Positions 8,167 through 17,605 of a stretch of DNA of 59,594 nt are shown one piece after another; within the stretch, counting starts at the first letter, position 1, and the number at the start of each line of letters is the position of its first letter. Both the position numbers and the translations under genes were made by a program. Source of the stretch: an uncultured Eubacteriales bacterium (lineage in GTDB: Bacteria > Bacillota > Clostridia > Christensenellales > Borkfalkiaceae). The stretch is from positions 1-59,594 of the forward strand of contig UQTB01000010.1 of the NCBI GenBank assembly GCA_900543915.1, read 5' to 3'. The notes beneath the pieces are model-generated. The model was not told the origin of the DNA. It made no database searches and saw only the letters and a program-made list of their open reading frames with translations.

Positions 8167-9140
8167 CAGGAATCCTCCCCGTACTGCACCCATCCGCCCA
8201 GCTTGAACATCAGAAGCGTCAAAAGCCCGATGATCAGAAATAAAATCCACGACATCGCGCAGGCGAGCCCCTGCGTGCCGCCCGGCTCGGAGACCGAATC
8301 AAAGGCGATCCGATAGATGCGGACCACGATGAAATTCAGGGAGTCATCCACACCCGCTCCGTAGTTCGCATAGGTGCCGAAAATCTGCAGCCCTCCGATC
8401 ATGGAAGTGACCGCGTTGTAGAACAAAATAGGCGTAGACATGGGCAGAGTGATGTGGAACAGACTGCTGAAGTAGCCCGCGCCGTCGATTTTTGCCGCCT
8501 CGTAGAGGTCGGGAGAAATGTTGCCGAACGCGGCCAGCCACATGATCATGCCGCCGCCAAGCCCCCAGAGCCCGGTGAACAGCAGCGTCGGGAGGGAACT
8601 TTCCCCCTGAGAGAAAAAGGGCAGCGGTTTTCCGCCCAGATTCATGATCCAGGTATTGATCAGCCCGTTCATCGACAGGTCGGAGACGTTCGCGGCGAAC
8701 GCGTCCGTCCAGATAAATCCCGCCGCGATGCCCGGAATGATACAGGGAAGATAACACAACACGCGGATCACGCGGATCCCGGGGATCTCGCTCTTCAAAA
8801 AGAGCGCCAGAATATAGGAGAGCGTGAGCGAGATCGCAAGGCTTCCCAGCACATAGAGAAAGGTGACCTTCATGGAATGGAAAAAGGCTTCTCCCCAGTC
8901 CCCGATCTCAAACGAAAAGATGGATCTGAAATTGAAGAACCCGAATTTCGTGATAAACGCGCCGTTAAAATCCGAAAAAGCGTAGATTGCGGACATGACG
9001 ATGGGATACAGCGTGAATACGAGGATCCCGATGATCACGGGGAGCAGAAAGGAGTAGCTCACCAGATTCTTTTTCAGATTGTTCCGCCGGTACTGTTTTA
9101 TAAATTCGGCGGATTTTTCCGTTCTGAACTGCGTCTTCAT
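8166..9140 (-). CDS. Sugar ABC transporter permease, MalF/MsmF type (importer 1)
   Basis: A 324-aa permease, partner of the MalG-type permease downstream. The first membrane segment follows SYSFLLPVIIGILVFTLYPI, and the EAA loop reads YEAAKIDGAGYFSSLFHITLP, the contact point for the ATPase subunit. The start ATG overlaps the stop of the binding-protein gene by 4 nt (ATGA), so the two are translationally coupled. The order binding protein, MalF-type, MalG-type is the usual one for this family. Confidence 0.92.
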   Translation of the reverse strand: MKTQFRTEKSAEFIKQYRRNNLKKNLVSYSFLLPVIIGILVFTLYPIVMSAIYAFSDFNGAFITKFGFFNFRSIFSFEIGDWGEAFFHSMKVTFLYVLGSLAISLTLSYILALFLKSEIPGIRVIRVLCYLPCIIPGIAAGFIWTDAFAANVSDLSMNGLINTWIMNLGGKPLPFFSQGESSLPTLLFTGLWGLGGGMIMWLAAFGNISPDLYEAAKIDGAGYFSSLFHITLPMSTPILFYNAVTSMIGGLQIFGTYANYGAGVDDSLNFIVVRIYRIAFDSVSEPGGTQGLACAMSWILFLIIGLLTLLMFKLGGWVQYGEDS

Positions 9141-10642
9141 TTCGTTGCGCTCTGTATAATGCGGTTGATTGCCTTTTCTCCTTCAGAGAATTCCTCTTTG
9201 ATCGCATCTTCATAGTTGCTGTCGGACGTATTGAGGCACGCTTCCAATACTTTGGTCATCCGCGTGGAAACGCTCTGGCGCGCCTGCAGTTTCGAGATGT
9301 TCTTCTTGAAATCCTGCAGCGTGCAGGCAGATTCGTCCCACTGATAGATGAACGCGTCCTGATTGAAATTCACCAGTCCCTGCACCTCGGCGGCGGAGGG
9401 ATTTCTCCACACCGCGTCCGCCTTCGTCAGCAGATTCTTGTTGGAGGGAATGCCGTTTCCGGAATCGCAGAAGGCGTTCTGCCCCGCTTCGCTGGCCATG
9501 AATTTCAAAAAGAGCCAGGCCTCCGTCGGATGCTGCGCGTAGCGGTACATGGCGTATCCGCTGCAGCCCGAGCCGATCGCGTAATTATCGTCATTTCCCA
9601 CGCTGGGCATGGGCGCGACGCCCAGATCTTCGGGCTTGACCGCGAGCAGATTGGAATTGGAGCGGTCGATCAGGTTGGTTAAAACCGAGCGCGTCTCGAT
9701 GCAGAGCACGGTCATCTGATTGGTAAACTGCGCGTGCATGGAAGATCCCGTACCGAACGTGAGCTTATCTTTGATGAGCTCTCTCAGATAGGTCGCCGCC
9801 GCGATGTTTTCCTCGTTGTTGAAGTCAACTTCCCCGTTCTCGTTCACGACCGAACCGCCGAAGGACTTGAGCGTGGGCCAGCAGAGAGAGCCCCAGGCCC
9901 AGACCGCGTCCAGCGCGCGCACGCCGTTGTAGGCGCGGTTGTTTTCGGGGTTGATCTCGTCGTCCCCCATCTTTTCAAACGCCGCGCGGATATCCCTGAG
10001 CAGCTGATCGAATTCATCGTGCGTGAGCGCCCGGTCGGAGGGGATGCGGCTCTCCGGAATGCCAGCGAGATTCAGCAGCTTTCTGTTGTAGTACATGACG
10101 AACTGGTTGTAGTCGCGGGGATACATGTAAGTGCTCTCACCCAGCATACTGTCTTCCAGCATACTGGAGACGAACGTATCCTGCGCGGAAAAACCGCTGT
10201 CCCGCTCGTCGAAATAGTTGACGGGCATCAGCATTCTCTTGTCCACCCAATCCGCAAGAATTTCGTTGGTCGTCCAGATGATGTCCGGCATGGTATCGAA
10301 CCGCTGCGAGTTGTACGCCGTCGAATGCCGCATTTCGATCAGGCGCTGATAGTTACTCGTCACCGTCGGCATCTTTGTGATCTCAATGTTGGGATAGGCC
10401 TCCTGAAACGCGCTTAAAAACGCTTCCATGATCTTGACCTCGGAAGGGCTGTCTTCATAATAGACGGACAGGCTGCCCTCGTAGTCGTTGCCGGCATCGA
10501 GATCCACGCCGTCTATGATCTTCATGACCTCTTCTCTTTCCTCATCATCGGTAAGGGGGTTTTCCACTCGGACGCACCCCGCGCCGAACAGCATGCTGAC
10601 CGAAAGGATCAGCGAAAGAAAAATTCCGATTGATTTTCTCAT
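9137..10642 (-). CDS. Extracellular sugar-binding lipoprotein (importer 1)
   Basis: A 501-aa family 1 extracellular solute-binding protein anchored by a lipobox (FGAGC, Cys 23). Features typical of the family are the early GSLSVYYEDSPSEVKIMEAF strand-helix, the PNIEITK strand, a conserved domain around YAQHPTEAWLFLKFMASE, and many surface aromatic residues. It delivers an oligosaccharide to the two permeases encoded immediately downstream. The start has a normal spacing of 15 nt from the preceding gene. Confidence 0.9.
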   Translation of the reverse strand: MRKSIGIFLSLILSVSMLFGAGCVRVENPLTDDEEREEVMKIIDGVDLDAGNDYEGSLSVYYEDSPSEVKIMEAFLSAFQEAYPNIEITKMPTVTSNYQRLIEMRHSTAYNSQRFDTMPDIIWTTNEILADWVDKRMLMPVNYFDERDSGFSAQDTFVSSMLEDSMLGESTYMYPRDYNQFVMYYNRKLLNLAGIPESRIPSDRALTHDEFDQLLRDIRAAFEKMGDDEINPENNRAYNGVRALDAVWAWGSLCWPTLKSFGGSVVNENGEVDFNNEENIAAATYLRELIKDKLTFGTGSSMHAQFTNQMTVLCIETRSVLTNLIDRSNSNLLAVKPEDLGVAPMPSVGNDDNYAIGSGCSGYAMYRYAQHPTEAWLFLKFMASEAGQNAFCDSGNGIPSNKNLLTKADAVWRNPSAAEVQGLVNFNQDAFIYQWDESACTLQDFKKNISKLQARQSVSTRMTKVLEACLNTSDSNYEDAIKEEFSEGEKAINRIIQSATK

Positions 10643-10657
10643 TTTGTTTACCTCGCG

Positions 10658-11998
10658 TTATTTACTGCGGCGCTTCCGGATGAACGCGCCGGCACCCGAC
10701 AGAAGGGCGAACGCCGCCGCGGATCCCGCGCTCAACGCGCTCCCGCAGCCGGCTTCTTCCCCTCCGATTTTTTGCGTACTGACTCTGATGACCGTATCCT
10801 TTCCCCATTCGGGCAGATCGATCGCATAGACGTCCGTCTCCCCGTATAACAGCGAATAGGGTACCTCCGCCCCGTTCGCGGTAACGCCCGCTATCTCATA
10901 GCCTTCCTTCGCGGAAATCGGGAGAGAGACCGCCATCCCGTTGACGGAAAGCGCGCCGATCACGGCGTTTCCGTCGCCTTCCGCCGTGATCTCGCCGCGT
11001 TCCTGCGTAAAATTCAGATCCACGGAGATCCGCTGGCCGAGCGATCCCGTCGTTCCGATCGCCGGATACACATAGCCGGTCGGATAATCCGCCCGCGTCG
11101 CGGGAGAGGTCGCCACGATCTTATCGCCCGCCTTGAACGAAGTTCCCTCGTCGGTGATCTCCACCGTGAGAGAAATCAGCCTGTTATCGTCTGCAAACAG
11201 CGCCGAAAAATCTGCGCCCGCATTGGGATAAACCGTCGTCACGGAGGACACGTATCCGCCGAAACTCGTCCCGTTCTGGAACGCCTGCGGCGTGCCGTTC
11301 GTCCCCAGGTTGAACATGATCACGCTTCCGGCGCCCGCGTTTGCCCAGGGGCCGGTGTTGCCCGCCTGCGCGAGCGTCACCGCCGGATAGAGGGAAAACA
11401 GGAACCAGGCGGTGTTCCCCTCCGGGGTTACGTTTTTGAAATTAAAATCGACCGTGAAGGGCTTTTCCACGCTCAGCCCACGCCCGTAGACGGCGTATTC
11501 CGCGCCCGAAAAAGCAAACGAAGCCTCGCCCGTTTCCTCATCCGTATAGGAATTGGTGACGTACTGACTGTTGGTCACCGCGTGGTCGTCCACGGGTTCC
11601 CCGGCGTAAACGACGCCGGACTGGATATCCCAGCCGAATCCGTTGTAAACGAAATAGCGCTCGGATTCGGAGAGCTTGCCGTACAGCGTGAGATCGGCGT
11701 CTGCCGGCGCGTCAAATTCATATACCTCCGTCCGCGCGGCGTCTTTATACCAGGTAAGAGAGAGATTATTCGCAATCAGCTTATATCCCTCTTCCATTCC
11801 GTACACGGATTGCCCGCGCACGTCCGTGATATACTGCTCGATCGGAAATTCTCCCGCGTCGATCTCCTTCACGACGTCCAGGAAAAACGGCACCCGATAG
11901 GTCACTTTCACTTTATCCGCCGCGTACGCCGAGGAAAGCGCGCCCGAGAGAACCGCCGCCGCTGCGATCACGGCGGCAAAGCCGAGTTTCTTTTTCAT
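10658..11998 (-). CDS. Secreted surface protein with InlB-like repeat and Cys-containing C-terminal anchor
   Basis: A 446-aa protein with a cleavable signal peptide (…SSAYAADK, no lipobox). The N-terminal region (about residues 25-110) resembles a Listeria-Bacteroides (InlB B) repeat, ending in ADADLTLYGKL. The central part is beta-rich and of unknown function. The C-terminus is striking: a GCGS motif, then a hydrophobic helix, then IRKRRSK, which looks like a membrane-anchor or sorting tail rather than LPXTG. It lies between an SGNH esterase and a sugar-binding protein. A glycan-binding or scaffold role is inferred. Confidence 0.6.
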   Translation of the reverse strand: MKKKLGFAAVIAAAAVLSGALSSAYAADKVKVTYRVPFFLDVVKEIDAGEFPIEQYITDVRGQSVYGMEEGYKLIANNLSLTWYKDAARTEVYEFDAPADADLTLYGKLSESERYFVYNGFGWDIQSGVVYAGEPVDDHAVTNSQYVTNSYTDEETGEASFAFSGAEYAVYGRGLSVEKPFTVDFNFKNVTPEGNTAWFLFSLYPAVTLAQAGNTGPWANAGAGSVIMFNLGTNGTPQAFQNGTSFGGYVSSVTTVYPNAGADFSALFADDNRLISLTVEITDEGTSFKAGDKIVATSPATRADYPTGYVYPAIGTTGSLGQRISVDLNFTQERGEITAEGDGNAVIGALSVNGMAVSLPISAKEGYEIAGVTANGAEVPYSLLYGETDVYAIDLPEWGKDTVIRVSTQKIGGEEAGCGSALSAGSAAAFALLSGAGAFIRKRRSK

Positions 11999-12008
11999 AA
12001 CGCCTCCG

Positions 12009-13280
12009 TCAGATATAATCGATGTAATCCGCCCCGAACAGCGAATAGAGGAGCGTCTGCGCGTAGATCCGCATCATAAAATCGTTGGGATGATTGACGT
12101 TGTTCGCCGTGCAGTCGTAAAAGCGCTTGTGCTCGTATACCGAAAGAACGGTGTTGAGCGTCGTGGAGAGCCCCACGTTTTCGTACTCCTCGGTCAGTTC
12201 GGCGAGCGCCTCCTGATATGCCTCGTAGTCCTTGTTGTAAAAGCCCGTTTCGGGATTGGCGATCATGCCGGAGACGAGCATGATCTCGATCTCCGGATTT
12301 TTCTCGCGCACTTTGACGATCATCTCTTCGATGTTATCTTTGAACTGACCGGAGCCGTAGGCCTGATCGTTCATGCCGTAGGCGATAAACAGCAGGTCCG
12401 CCGTCTCGTTTCCGTCGAACGCGTTGAGCACGCGCCTGGAGAAATGCTCTCCCTTTTCGTCCGGAACAATGTCGTCGATCGCGGCAAGCCCGGTCAGGCG
12501 GTCGATTCCCCAGTTGGAATCCGTGCCGCCCACCGCGTTGTTTTTAAAGACGATCTCCGCCTCCGGATAGCGCGCGGCCATATACGACTTTACCATATTC
12601 GCATACGACTCCGCGTACGGCTTGATGCTGATATACTCGCTGGAATTCGCCCCGACCGTGATGGAATCGCCGTAAAAGAGCACTTTGATCGACTCGCCGT
12701 TCTCCAGCTTTTCCATGGTCTTGGGGAACTTCTCCGTCTCGACGCGGGGCAGCACCCATTCGATGGTATTGCTGTGCGTATACGTCACGGCCACCTGCTG
12801 GCGGCTGATGGTAGCGCCTTCGTCCACGTAGAGATATTTTCCCCCGTTCGGCAGCTCGGGCAGGACCGTGACCGCGATCTGCGGATTGATCGGTACGTCG
12901 CCGTAGAGCTGGCTCATGGAAAGGGAGGGAATGCCGCTCTTGTAAGCCAGCGCAATGGAATCCTCGTCGACGAGATAATCCGTTCCTTCCTCGTAGGTCG
13001 TTTCCAGGTCGTAAGACTTCACGGAAAGGATCTCGTCCGGCACGTAAAGGAGGGGCGCGAAATTGTCGCCCGCAAACCAGATGGTCTCGTTGTAGACGGT
13101 GTTCCCCTCCCACAGCGGATAGAGATAGGTCTCCAGATCGTACCGGTCGTACGTCATTCCGCTGTTGTCTTTGAGCGGTTCGGAGGGCTTTTCTTCGGGC
13201 GTGCACGCGGCGAACGAAATCAGACAGCACGCGCACAGAATCAGCGCGACGGCGCGTTTCATTTTCCGAAATTCAAACAT
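12009..13280 (-). CDS. SGNH/GDSL-family lipoprotein, probable carbohydrate esterase
   Basis: A 423-aa lipoprotein (lipobox SFAAC, Cys 26). The N-terminal part is a beta-sandwich; the C-terminal part is an SGNH hydrolase with block I FYGDSITVG (nucleophile Ser), block II NNAVGG, block III YGMNDQ and block V NNVNHPNDF (catalytic His). Such proteins remove acetyl or other acyl groups from polysaccharides. Start 13280 was preferred because it overlaps the upstream stop as TAATG. The protein encoded at 29461-30735 has the same architecture, including the NNVNHPNDFM block, so the two are paralogues in separate operons. Confidence 0.85.
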   Translation of the reverse strand: MFEFRKMKRAVALILCACCLISFAACTPEEKPSEPLKDNSGMTYDRYDLETYLYPLWEGNTVYNETIWFAGDNFAPLLYVPDEILSVKSYDLETTYEEGTDYLVDEDSIALAYKSGIPSLSMSQLYGDVPINPQIAVTVLPELPNGGKYLYVDEGATISRQQVAVTYTHSNTIEWVLPRVETEKFPKTMEKLENGESIKVLFYGDSITVGANSSEYISIKPYAESYANMVKSYMAARYPEAEIVFKNNAVGGTDSNWGIDRLTGLAAIDDIVPDEKGEHFSRRVLNAFDGNETADLLFIAYGMNDQAYGSGQFKDNIEEMIVKVREKNPEIEIMLVSGMIANPETGFYNKDYEAYQEALAELTEEYENVGLSTTLNTVLSVYEHKRFYDCTANNVNHPNDFMMRIYAQTLLYSLFGADYIDYI

Positions 13281-14557
13281 TATTCACCCTGATTCGTATA
13301 TGTTCCGAGCGGAGCGAATTCAATGCTCTTGAAGAGCACGTCGTTCCCCGTGAAGTTGCTTTTCAGTCCCTGCGACTGCTCATCCCATTTCAGCGTTTCC
13401 CAGCGCGGCGTGCAGAGCATGTGCGCTCCCTGCCATTCTTTCATATAGCCGAGGGGAATTTTATTTCCCTTTTCATCCAGCTTATAGGCGCCGGTCACCG
13501 GATCGATTTCGTATGCCATGAATTCGATTCCGTCAAAGAGATTAAAGTAGACGGTATCCCATGTGCCCTCTTCCATGTTGGACTTAATCTCGATATCGAT
13601 CGCGTTTCTCCAGCCGCCGTTGACGCTGACCGCGGTCCCCATGGAGGGGCCGGCCGGCAGGGGCGAGTACCAAAAGCCCTTGTCGCCCCCGTTTTCATCG
13701 AAGCCCTGATGATAGGCGACGACGTAGAAGAAGCGGATATGCGTCGCGGGGCCGAGATTGCAGTAGGTGATCGCCATCTCGTCCGCAAAGCGGTTTTCGT
13801 AGTTCGCCTGATCGACCATCCACTCGTTGAAGTTGTTGATGTAAATATAAGAGGAGTTCAGGCAGCGCGCAAAATGGACTTTGACGTAGGCATCGTCTCC
13901 CTCGCCGACCAGCTCGATCGTGGTGTCGTCGCCCGAGGCCTTACCATTGGCGTCTCCGTAGTTGATGGAAGCGTTTTTCAGAATGGAAGGCGTGATGAAG
14001 ATGCCCTGCGCGATCTTCGCATACAGCGTCAGATCGGACGTGACGGGAGTGGAAAAATTATAGGGACTCCCGCTGAAATCGGCAGACGTATACCAGCCGA
14101 GGATCTTTTTTGCGCCCGCGGACGAGCTCTTGTCGGGCGCGGTATCGCCGGGGAGCACCGTCTCTTCGGACTTGGACGCCTCAATGTAGTACGTCACGGT
14201 GTGGCAGGGAACCCAGTGCGCGTAGAGCGTCATGCTCTTCGTGACGGGCACGCTTTCGTCGAACGGCTGCGTGCACGCCTTATCCAGGCACCATTCCAGA
14301 AAGCCCAGTTTCTGGGGATTGACCGCGGAGGACTTCACGGAAGCGCCGGAGACCTTGACCGCCGTGCCGGGCTCCACCGAGATGTCTCTCGGCTTGGTAA
14401 TATCGTCTTCAAACAGGCCGGTTCCGTCCAGGTTGAAATCGAAGGTGATGACGGCTTTCCCGTCTACCAGACCGTTGTCGTTGCAAGCGGCCAGCCCCAG
14501 CGGCAGCACGAGTGCCAGCGCGAGAATCAGCGCGATTGTCTTGCTCAAATGTTTCAT
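13280..14557 (-). CDS. Lipoprotein with two InlB-type repeats
   Basis: A 425-aa lipoprotein (lipobox GLAAC, Cys 25). Two consecutive Listeria-Bacteroides repeats cover about residues 33-190; each ends in a typical strand, MTLYAHW and LTLYAKI. The remaining 230 residues form a beta-rich domain that may bind carbohydrate. The start ATG follows GGAGG; a longer open frame upstream would overlap the permease gene. It is located just after a sugar importer and just before an esterase, suggesting a surface glycan-binding protein. No enzymatic motif is visible. Confidence 0.65.
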   Translation of the reverse strand: MKHLSKTIALILALALVLPLGLAACNDNGLVDGKAVITFDFNLDGTGLFEDDITKPRDISVEPGTAVKVSGASVKSSAVNPQKLGFLEWCLDKACTQPFDESVPVTKSMTLYAHWVPCHTVTYYIEASKSEETVLPGDTAPDKSSSAGAKKILGWYTSADFSGSPYNFSTPVTSDLTLYAKIAQGIFITPSILKNASINYGDANGKASGDDTTIELVGEGDDAYVKVHFARCLNSSYIYINNFNEWMVDQANYENRFADEMAITYCNLGPATHIRFFYVVAYHQGFDENGGDKGFWYSPLPAGPSMGTAVSVNGGWRNAIDIEIKSNMEEGTWDTVYFNLFDGIEFMAYEIDPVTGAYKLDEKGNKIPLGYMKEWQGAHMLCTPRWETLKWDEQSQGLKSNFTGNDVLFKSIEFAPLGTYTNQGE

Positions 14558-14580
14558 GATGTTTCCTCCAAATAATTTTC

Positions 14581-15432
14581 TTATAGTTTCATTCCGGATG
14601 CGAAATCGCCGCTCTGGAAATGCTTTAAACTGCTCGCCGTCGTGATGATGAGGGGAACCGAGCACAGCACGTACATCGCGTACATTGCCCCGCGCTGGGA
14701 GAGATTCAAGAGCCCCGATTCGTTGCGGATCACGGGCATCAGCGTCTTTTTCACGTCCGATGAGATGACCAGCCCCGGCCACAGATAATCGTTATACTGC
14801 GCCGAGAACGTCCCGACGAAATTCAGAATGAGAATGGGGAACGCCAGGGGCAGCACCAGGTTGATGAAGATATTGACGTCGTTTGCGCCGTCGATCTTCG
14901 CGCTCTCGAACACGGACGCGGGCTGCTGCACGAAAAACGTGCGGAACAGGAAGAGCGCGCCCGCCTGACCGCCGCCGACGACGGGCAGCCAGATCGCGAA
15001 ATAGCTGTTCATGAGCCCCACGTCGCTGATGAAAGAATACAGCACGGGCATGCCCATGATCGAGGGGACCAACAGGATAAAGATATAAATCTTGAACAGA
15101 AATTCCCGCCCGAAAAACTGCTTCCGGGAGAAAATGTACGCCATCACCGCGCCCAGCATCATGTTGACGAACGCGCCGACAAAGGCGACCAGAATGCTGT
15201 TTAACATGGGCCGCCAGATCGTCCAAAAAGCGACGGAGAAATTTTCCGTGATCGCCTCCCACGAAATGGCGAAAGAGAAGATGTTTTCCTGCACCGCGGG
15301 GTGCGGTTTCAGGCTGTTCAGAATGGTCACGTACAGCGGGATCAGGCTGAAGATAAGGGACAGCGTGACCCAGACGACGGAGAAGATCTGAACGCCGATG
15401 CGATCGGTCTGACGGATTCTCGCTTTCTTCAT
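14581..15432 (-). CDS. Sugar ABC transporter permease, MalG/MsmG type (importer 2)
   Basis: A 283-aa CUT1-family permease. The first membrane segment is VWVTLSLIFSLIPLYVTILN, and the cytoplasmic EAA-type loop reads FESAKIDGANDVNIFINLVLP (E-S-A in place of E-A-A). GGGAGG precedes the ATG, which lies one base after the stop of the unusual propeller-permease gene. The pair forms the membrane channel for importer 2. Confidence 0.92.
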   Translation of the reverse strand: MKKARIRQTDRIGVQIFSVVWVTLSLIFSLIPLYVTILNSLKPHPAVQENIFSFAISWEAITENFSVAFWTIWRPMLNSILVAFVGAFVNMMLGAVMAYIFSRKQFFGREFLFKIYIFILLVPSIMGMPVLYSFISDVGLMNSYFAIWLPVVGGGQAGALFLFRTFFVQQPASVFESAKIDGANDVNIFINLVLPLAFPILILNFVGTFSAQYNDYLWPGLVISSDVKKTLMPVIRNESGLLNLSQRGAMYAMYVLCSVPLIITTASSLKHFQSGDFASGMKL

Positions 15433-15433
15433 G

Positions 15434-17590
15434 TCACACCTCCCAGTCCTCGGTCTGAATTTTCATATTCAGAACGGTGACGACGATGAGGATCAGGAAC
15501 ATCAGCGTCGCATAGGCGGACGACAGGCCGTAGTTGCCGTCCATCAGATTGTTGTACATCAGGAGAATGGGAATCTGCGTTCCCGTGGTGATGCTTCCGC
15601 CCGTCGTCATCAGAACGCGCCCGAAATTCTGAACGGACTGAATGAACGAGAGCACGAACACGTACTTGATCTGCGAGGAGATCATCGGCAAATCGATCAT
15701 CCCGAGCCGCTTGAACAGCGGGCAGCCGTCCAGCTCCGCCGCCTCGTAATAGGAGGAAGGCACGTTCATCAGCGCGCCGTAAAAGACGAGATACGACCCC
15801 ACGAAGGGGAAGCCCATCATGATCAGGGAGGGCATCGCGTGGTCCTGCAGAAACAGAATCGGGACATATTCCTCCACGCTCTGCCCGGACAGCACGCGGA
15901 TCAGCAGGTTCAGCACCCCTTCCGCCCCGTAAATACCGTCCTTCCAGATCAGAAGGTTCGCGATTCCCGGCAGAACGGTCGGGAGAAAGAGCATGACCCG
16001 CGCAAACGTGCTGTACCGCTTGCTGCGCATGAACGCCAGGCACAGCGCGAAGATGATCGGCGGCAGAAGCGCGGTGACGATATCCGCGAGCAGAAAGACC
16101 AGCATGTTGCGGAAGGCGATGAGGTTCGCCTCGTTCGTGAAGATCTTGATATAGTTCTCGAAATTGTTGAAGTGCATGGTCGGGTTTTCGCGGGTGTAGT
16201 CGAAAAAGGACAGCACCATGGACGAAATGCCCGGATAGTAACAGAACAGAATGAGCAGCGCGAGGGAGCCCAGGATGATGAGATACGTCACCCAGTTGCG
16301 GAGCATCCCGAGCACCGTTTTCCTGAATTTCACGATAAAGTTTTTCCGGAACGCGCACAGCGCCGCAAACAGCGCGACGATCAGAAAGACTGCCGCGAGC
16401 ACGATCAGCGCGGTCCCGCCCGCCGTCAGCGCGTCCTTGTTGCCGAGCGTGCCGACGTCCACGGAAAGGAGCTCTTTATAGTCCGGGTTATCTTTATCAT
16501 TGCCCGAACAGATCACCAGCAGGCGGTCGCCGTGCGCGGGAACCACCATGCCGGAAATATAGAACGCGGTCTCCGCCTGGTATCTGAGATTTCCGCTCTC
16601 CGCGTCAAACGCGCTCACCGTGGAGACGTTGTCGTACGCAATGTACACGGTACCGCTCTCGGGGTGGAACGCCATCGCGCCCGAGGCAGGCGTGCTCGGA
16701 AGCTGCCTGTTGCGCTCTGTCACGACCTGTAAATTGAGATCCAGCGTGGCGAACGTCCCCTCGCTGCTTGCAACGTAGAAGCGCCCGTTTTCGCTGTCAA
16801 ACGCGGCGGAACGCGCGCGGATCTGCTCGGTGAGCCCGGTCGTCATGTACTTTTCCGCGTCGTACCGTTCGCCCGGCAGAAGGAGCGAGCCCCCCTGCGA
16901 GGTCGCGCCGAGCGCGATGAGCCGCTCCTGGGAGTTCATGGAGAAGTCCTTGTCCATGCGGTGGTTCTGTCCCTCTCCTGTGATGACGTAGACGTAATTT
17001 TCGTCCGCGAACATCCCGACGATGTTTCCCGAGCTGACCAGCGTAAACTTGTAATTTTCGCCCTCATTGAGGCAGGTATACATGTGCCCGGTCGCGGCGG
17101 GTTCCCCCGCAATATCGTCGATATCGTATTTTAAAAACTGCGTGTAGCGCCCCATGGCGGCGGCAAAATAGAGATATTCGCCGTCCGTCGTCATGGTCTG
17201 ATAGCCGCCCTCGAAGGAGCGGATCCGCTCGCAGTTCAGGGTTTCCCCCTCGTCCGCGATCCGGTAAAAATGATTGTCTCCGTCCAGCAGATACACGTCG
17301 CTCAGCAGCGGATGGGAGACGATGGAACGGACGGACGCCCCGCTCGGGAGCGTAAAGGAAGCCGTTTCCTCCCCCGCGCCGTTCATCTTGACGAAATTTC
17401 CCGCGCTGTCGCCGTAATACCAGCTGTCGTCCCGATACGACCGGGCGACGCGGGTAATCGTGCCTTCTTTCGCGCCGATGACCGCGTTGGAAGGGGTCTT
17501 TGCGAACAGCACGCCGCCCACCGCCCCGAGGGCGGCGGCAAGCGCGATCGCAGCCGCCAGCACGATCAGCGCAATTTTCTTTCCTTTCAT
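15434..17590 (-). CDS. Sugar ABC permease fused to an N-terminal extracytoplasmic beta-propeller-like domain (importer 2)
   Basis: A 718-aa protein, more than twice the usual length of a MalF-type permease. Residues 5-30 form a first membrane helix. Residues 31-385 are a predicted extracytoplasmic domain of repeated short beta segments (SHPLLSDVYLLDGDNHFYRI, DSENGRFYVASSEGTFATLD, HPESGTVYIAYDNVSTVSAF), as in WD40/YVTN-like propellers. A second helix spans about 391-413. From about 430 the sequence is an ordinary MalF permease with EAA loop YYEAAELDGCPLFKRLG at 614. No frameshift or stop separates the parts. The propeller may sense or hold the ligand or the binding protein. Confidence 0.9.
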   Translation of the reverse strand: MKGKKIALIVLAAAIALAAALGAVGGVLFAKTPSNAVIGAKEGTITRVARSYRDDSWYYGDSAGNFVKMNGAGEETASFTLPSGASVRSIVSHPLLSDVYLLDGDNHFYRIADEGETLNCERIRSFEGGYQTMTTDGEYLYFAAAMGRYTQFLKYDIDDIAGEPAATGHMYTCLNEGENYKFTLVSSGNIVGMFADENYVYVITGEGQNHRMDKDFSMNSQERLIALGATSQGGSLLLPGERYDAEKYMTTGLTEQIRARSAAFDSENGRFYVASSEGTFATLDLNLQVVTERNRQLPSTPASGAMAFHPESGTVYIAYDNVSTVSAFDAESGNLRYQAETAFYISGMVVPAHGDRLLVICSGNDKDNPDYKELLSVDVGTLGNKDALTAGGTALIVLAAVFLIVALFAALCAFRKNFIVKFRKTVLGMLRNWVTYLIILGSLALLILFCYYPGISSMVLSFFDYTRENPTMHFNNFENYIKIFTNEANLIAFRNMLVFLLADIVTALLPPIIFALCLAFMRSKRYSTFARVMLFLPTVLPGIANLLIWKDGIYGAEGVLNLLIRVLSGQSVEEYVPILFLQDHAMPSLIMMGFPFVGSYLVFYGALMNVPSSYYEAAELDGCPLFKRLGMIDLPMISSQIKYVFVLSFIQSVQNFGRVLMTTGGSITTGTQIPILLMYNNLMDGNYGLSSAYATLMFLILIVVTVLNMKIQTEDWEV

Positions 17591-17605
17591 CCCTTCTTCC
17601 CTGTC

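Noticed and set aside
12090..13292. 400-codon plus-strand frame opposite the SGNH gene (and similar ones at 30-36 kb)
   Set aside because: Antisense to genes with clear catalytic motifs; composition typical of mirror frames.
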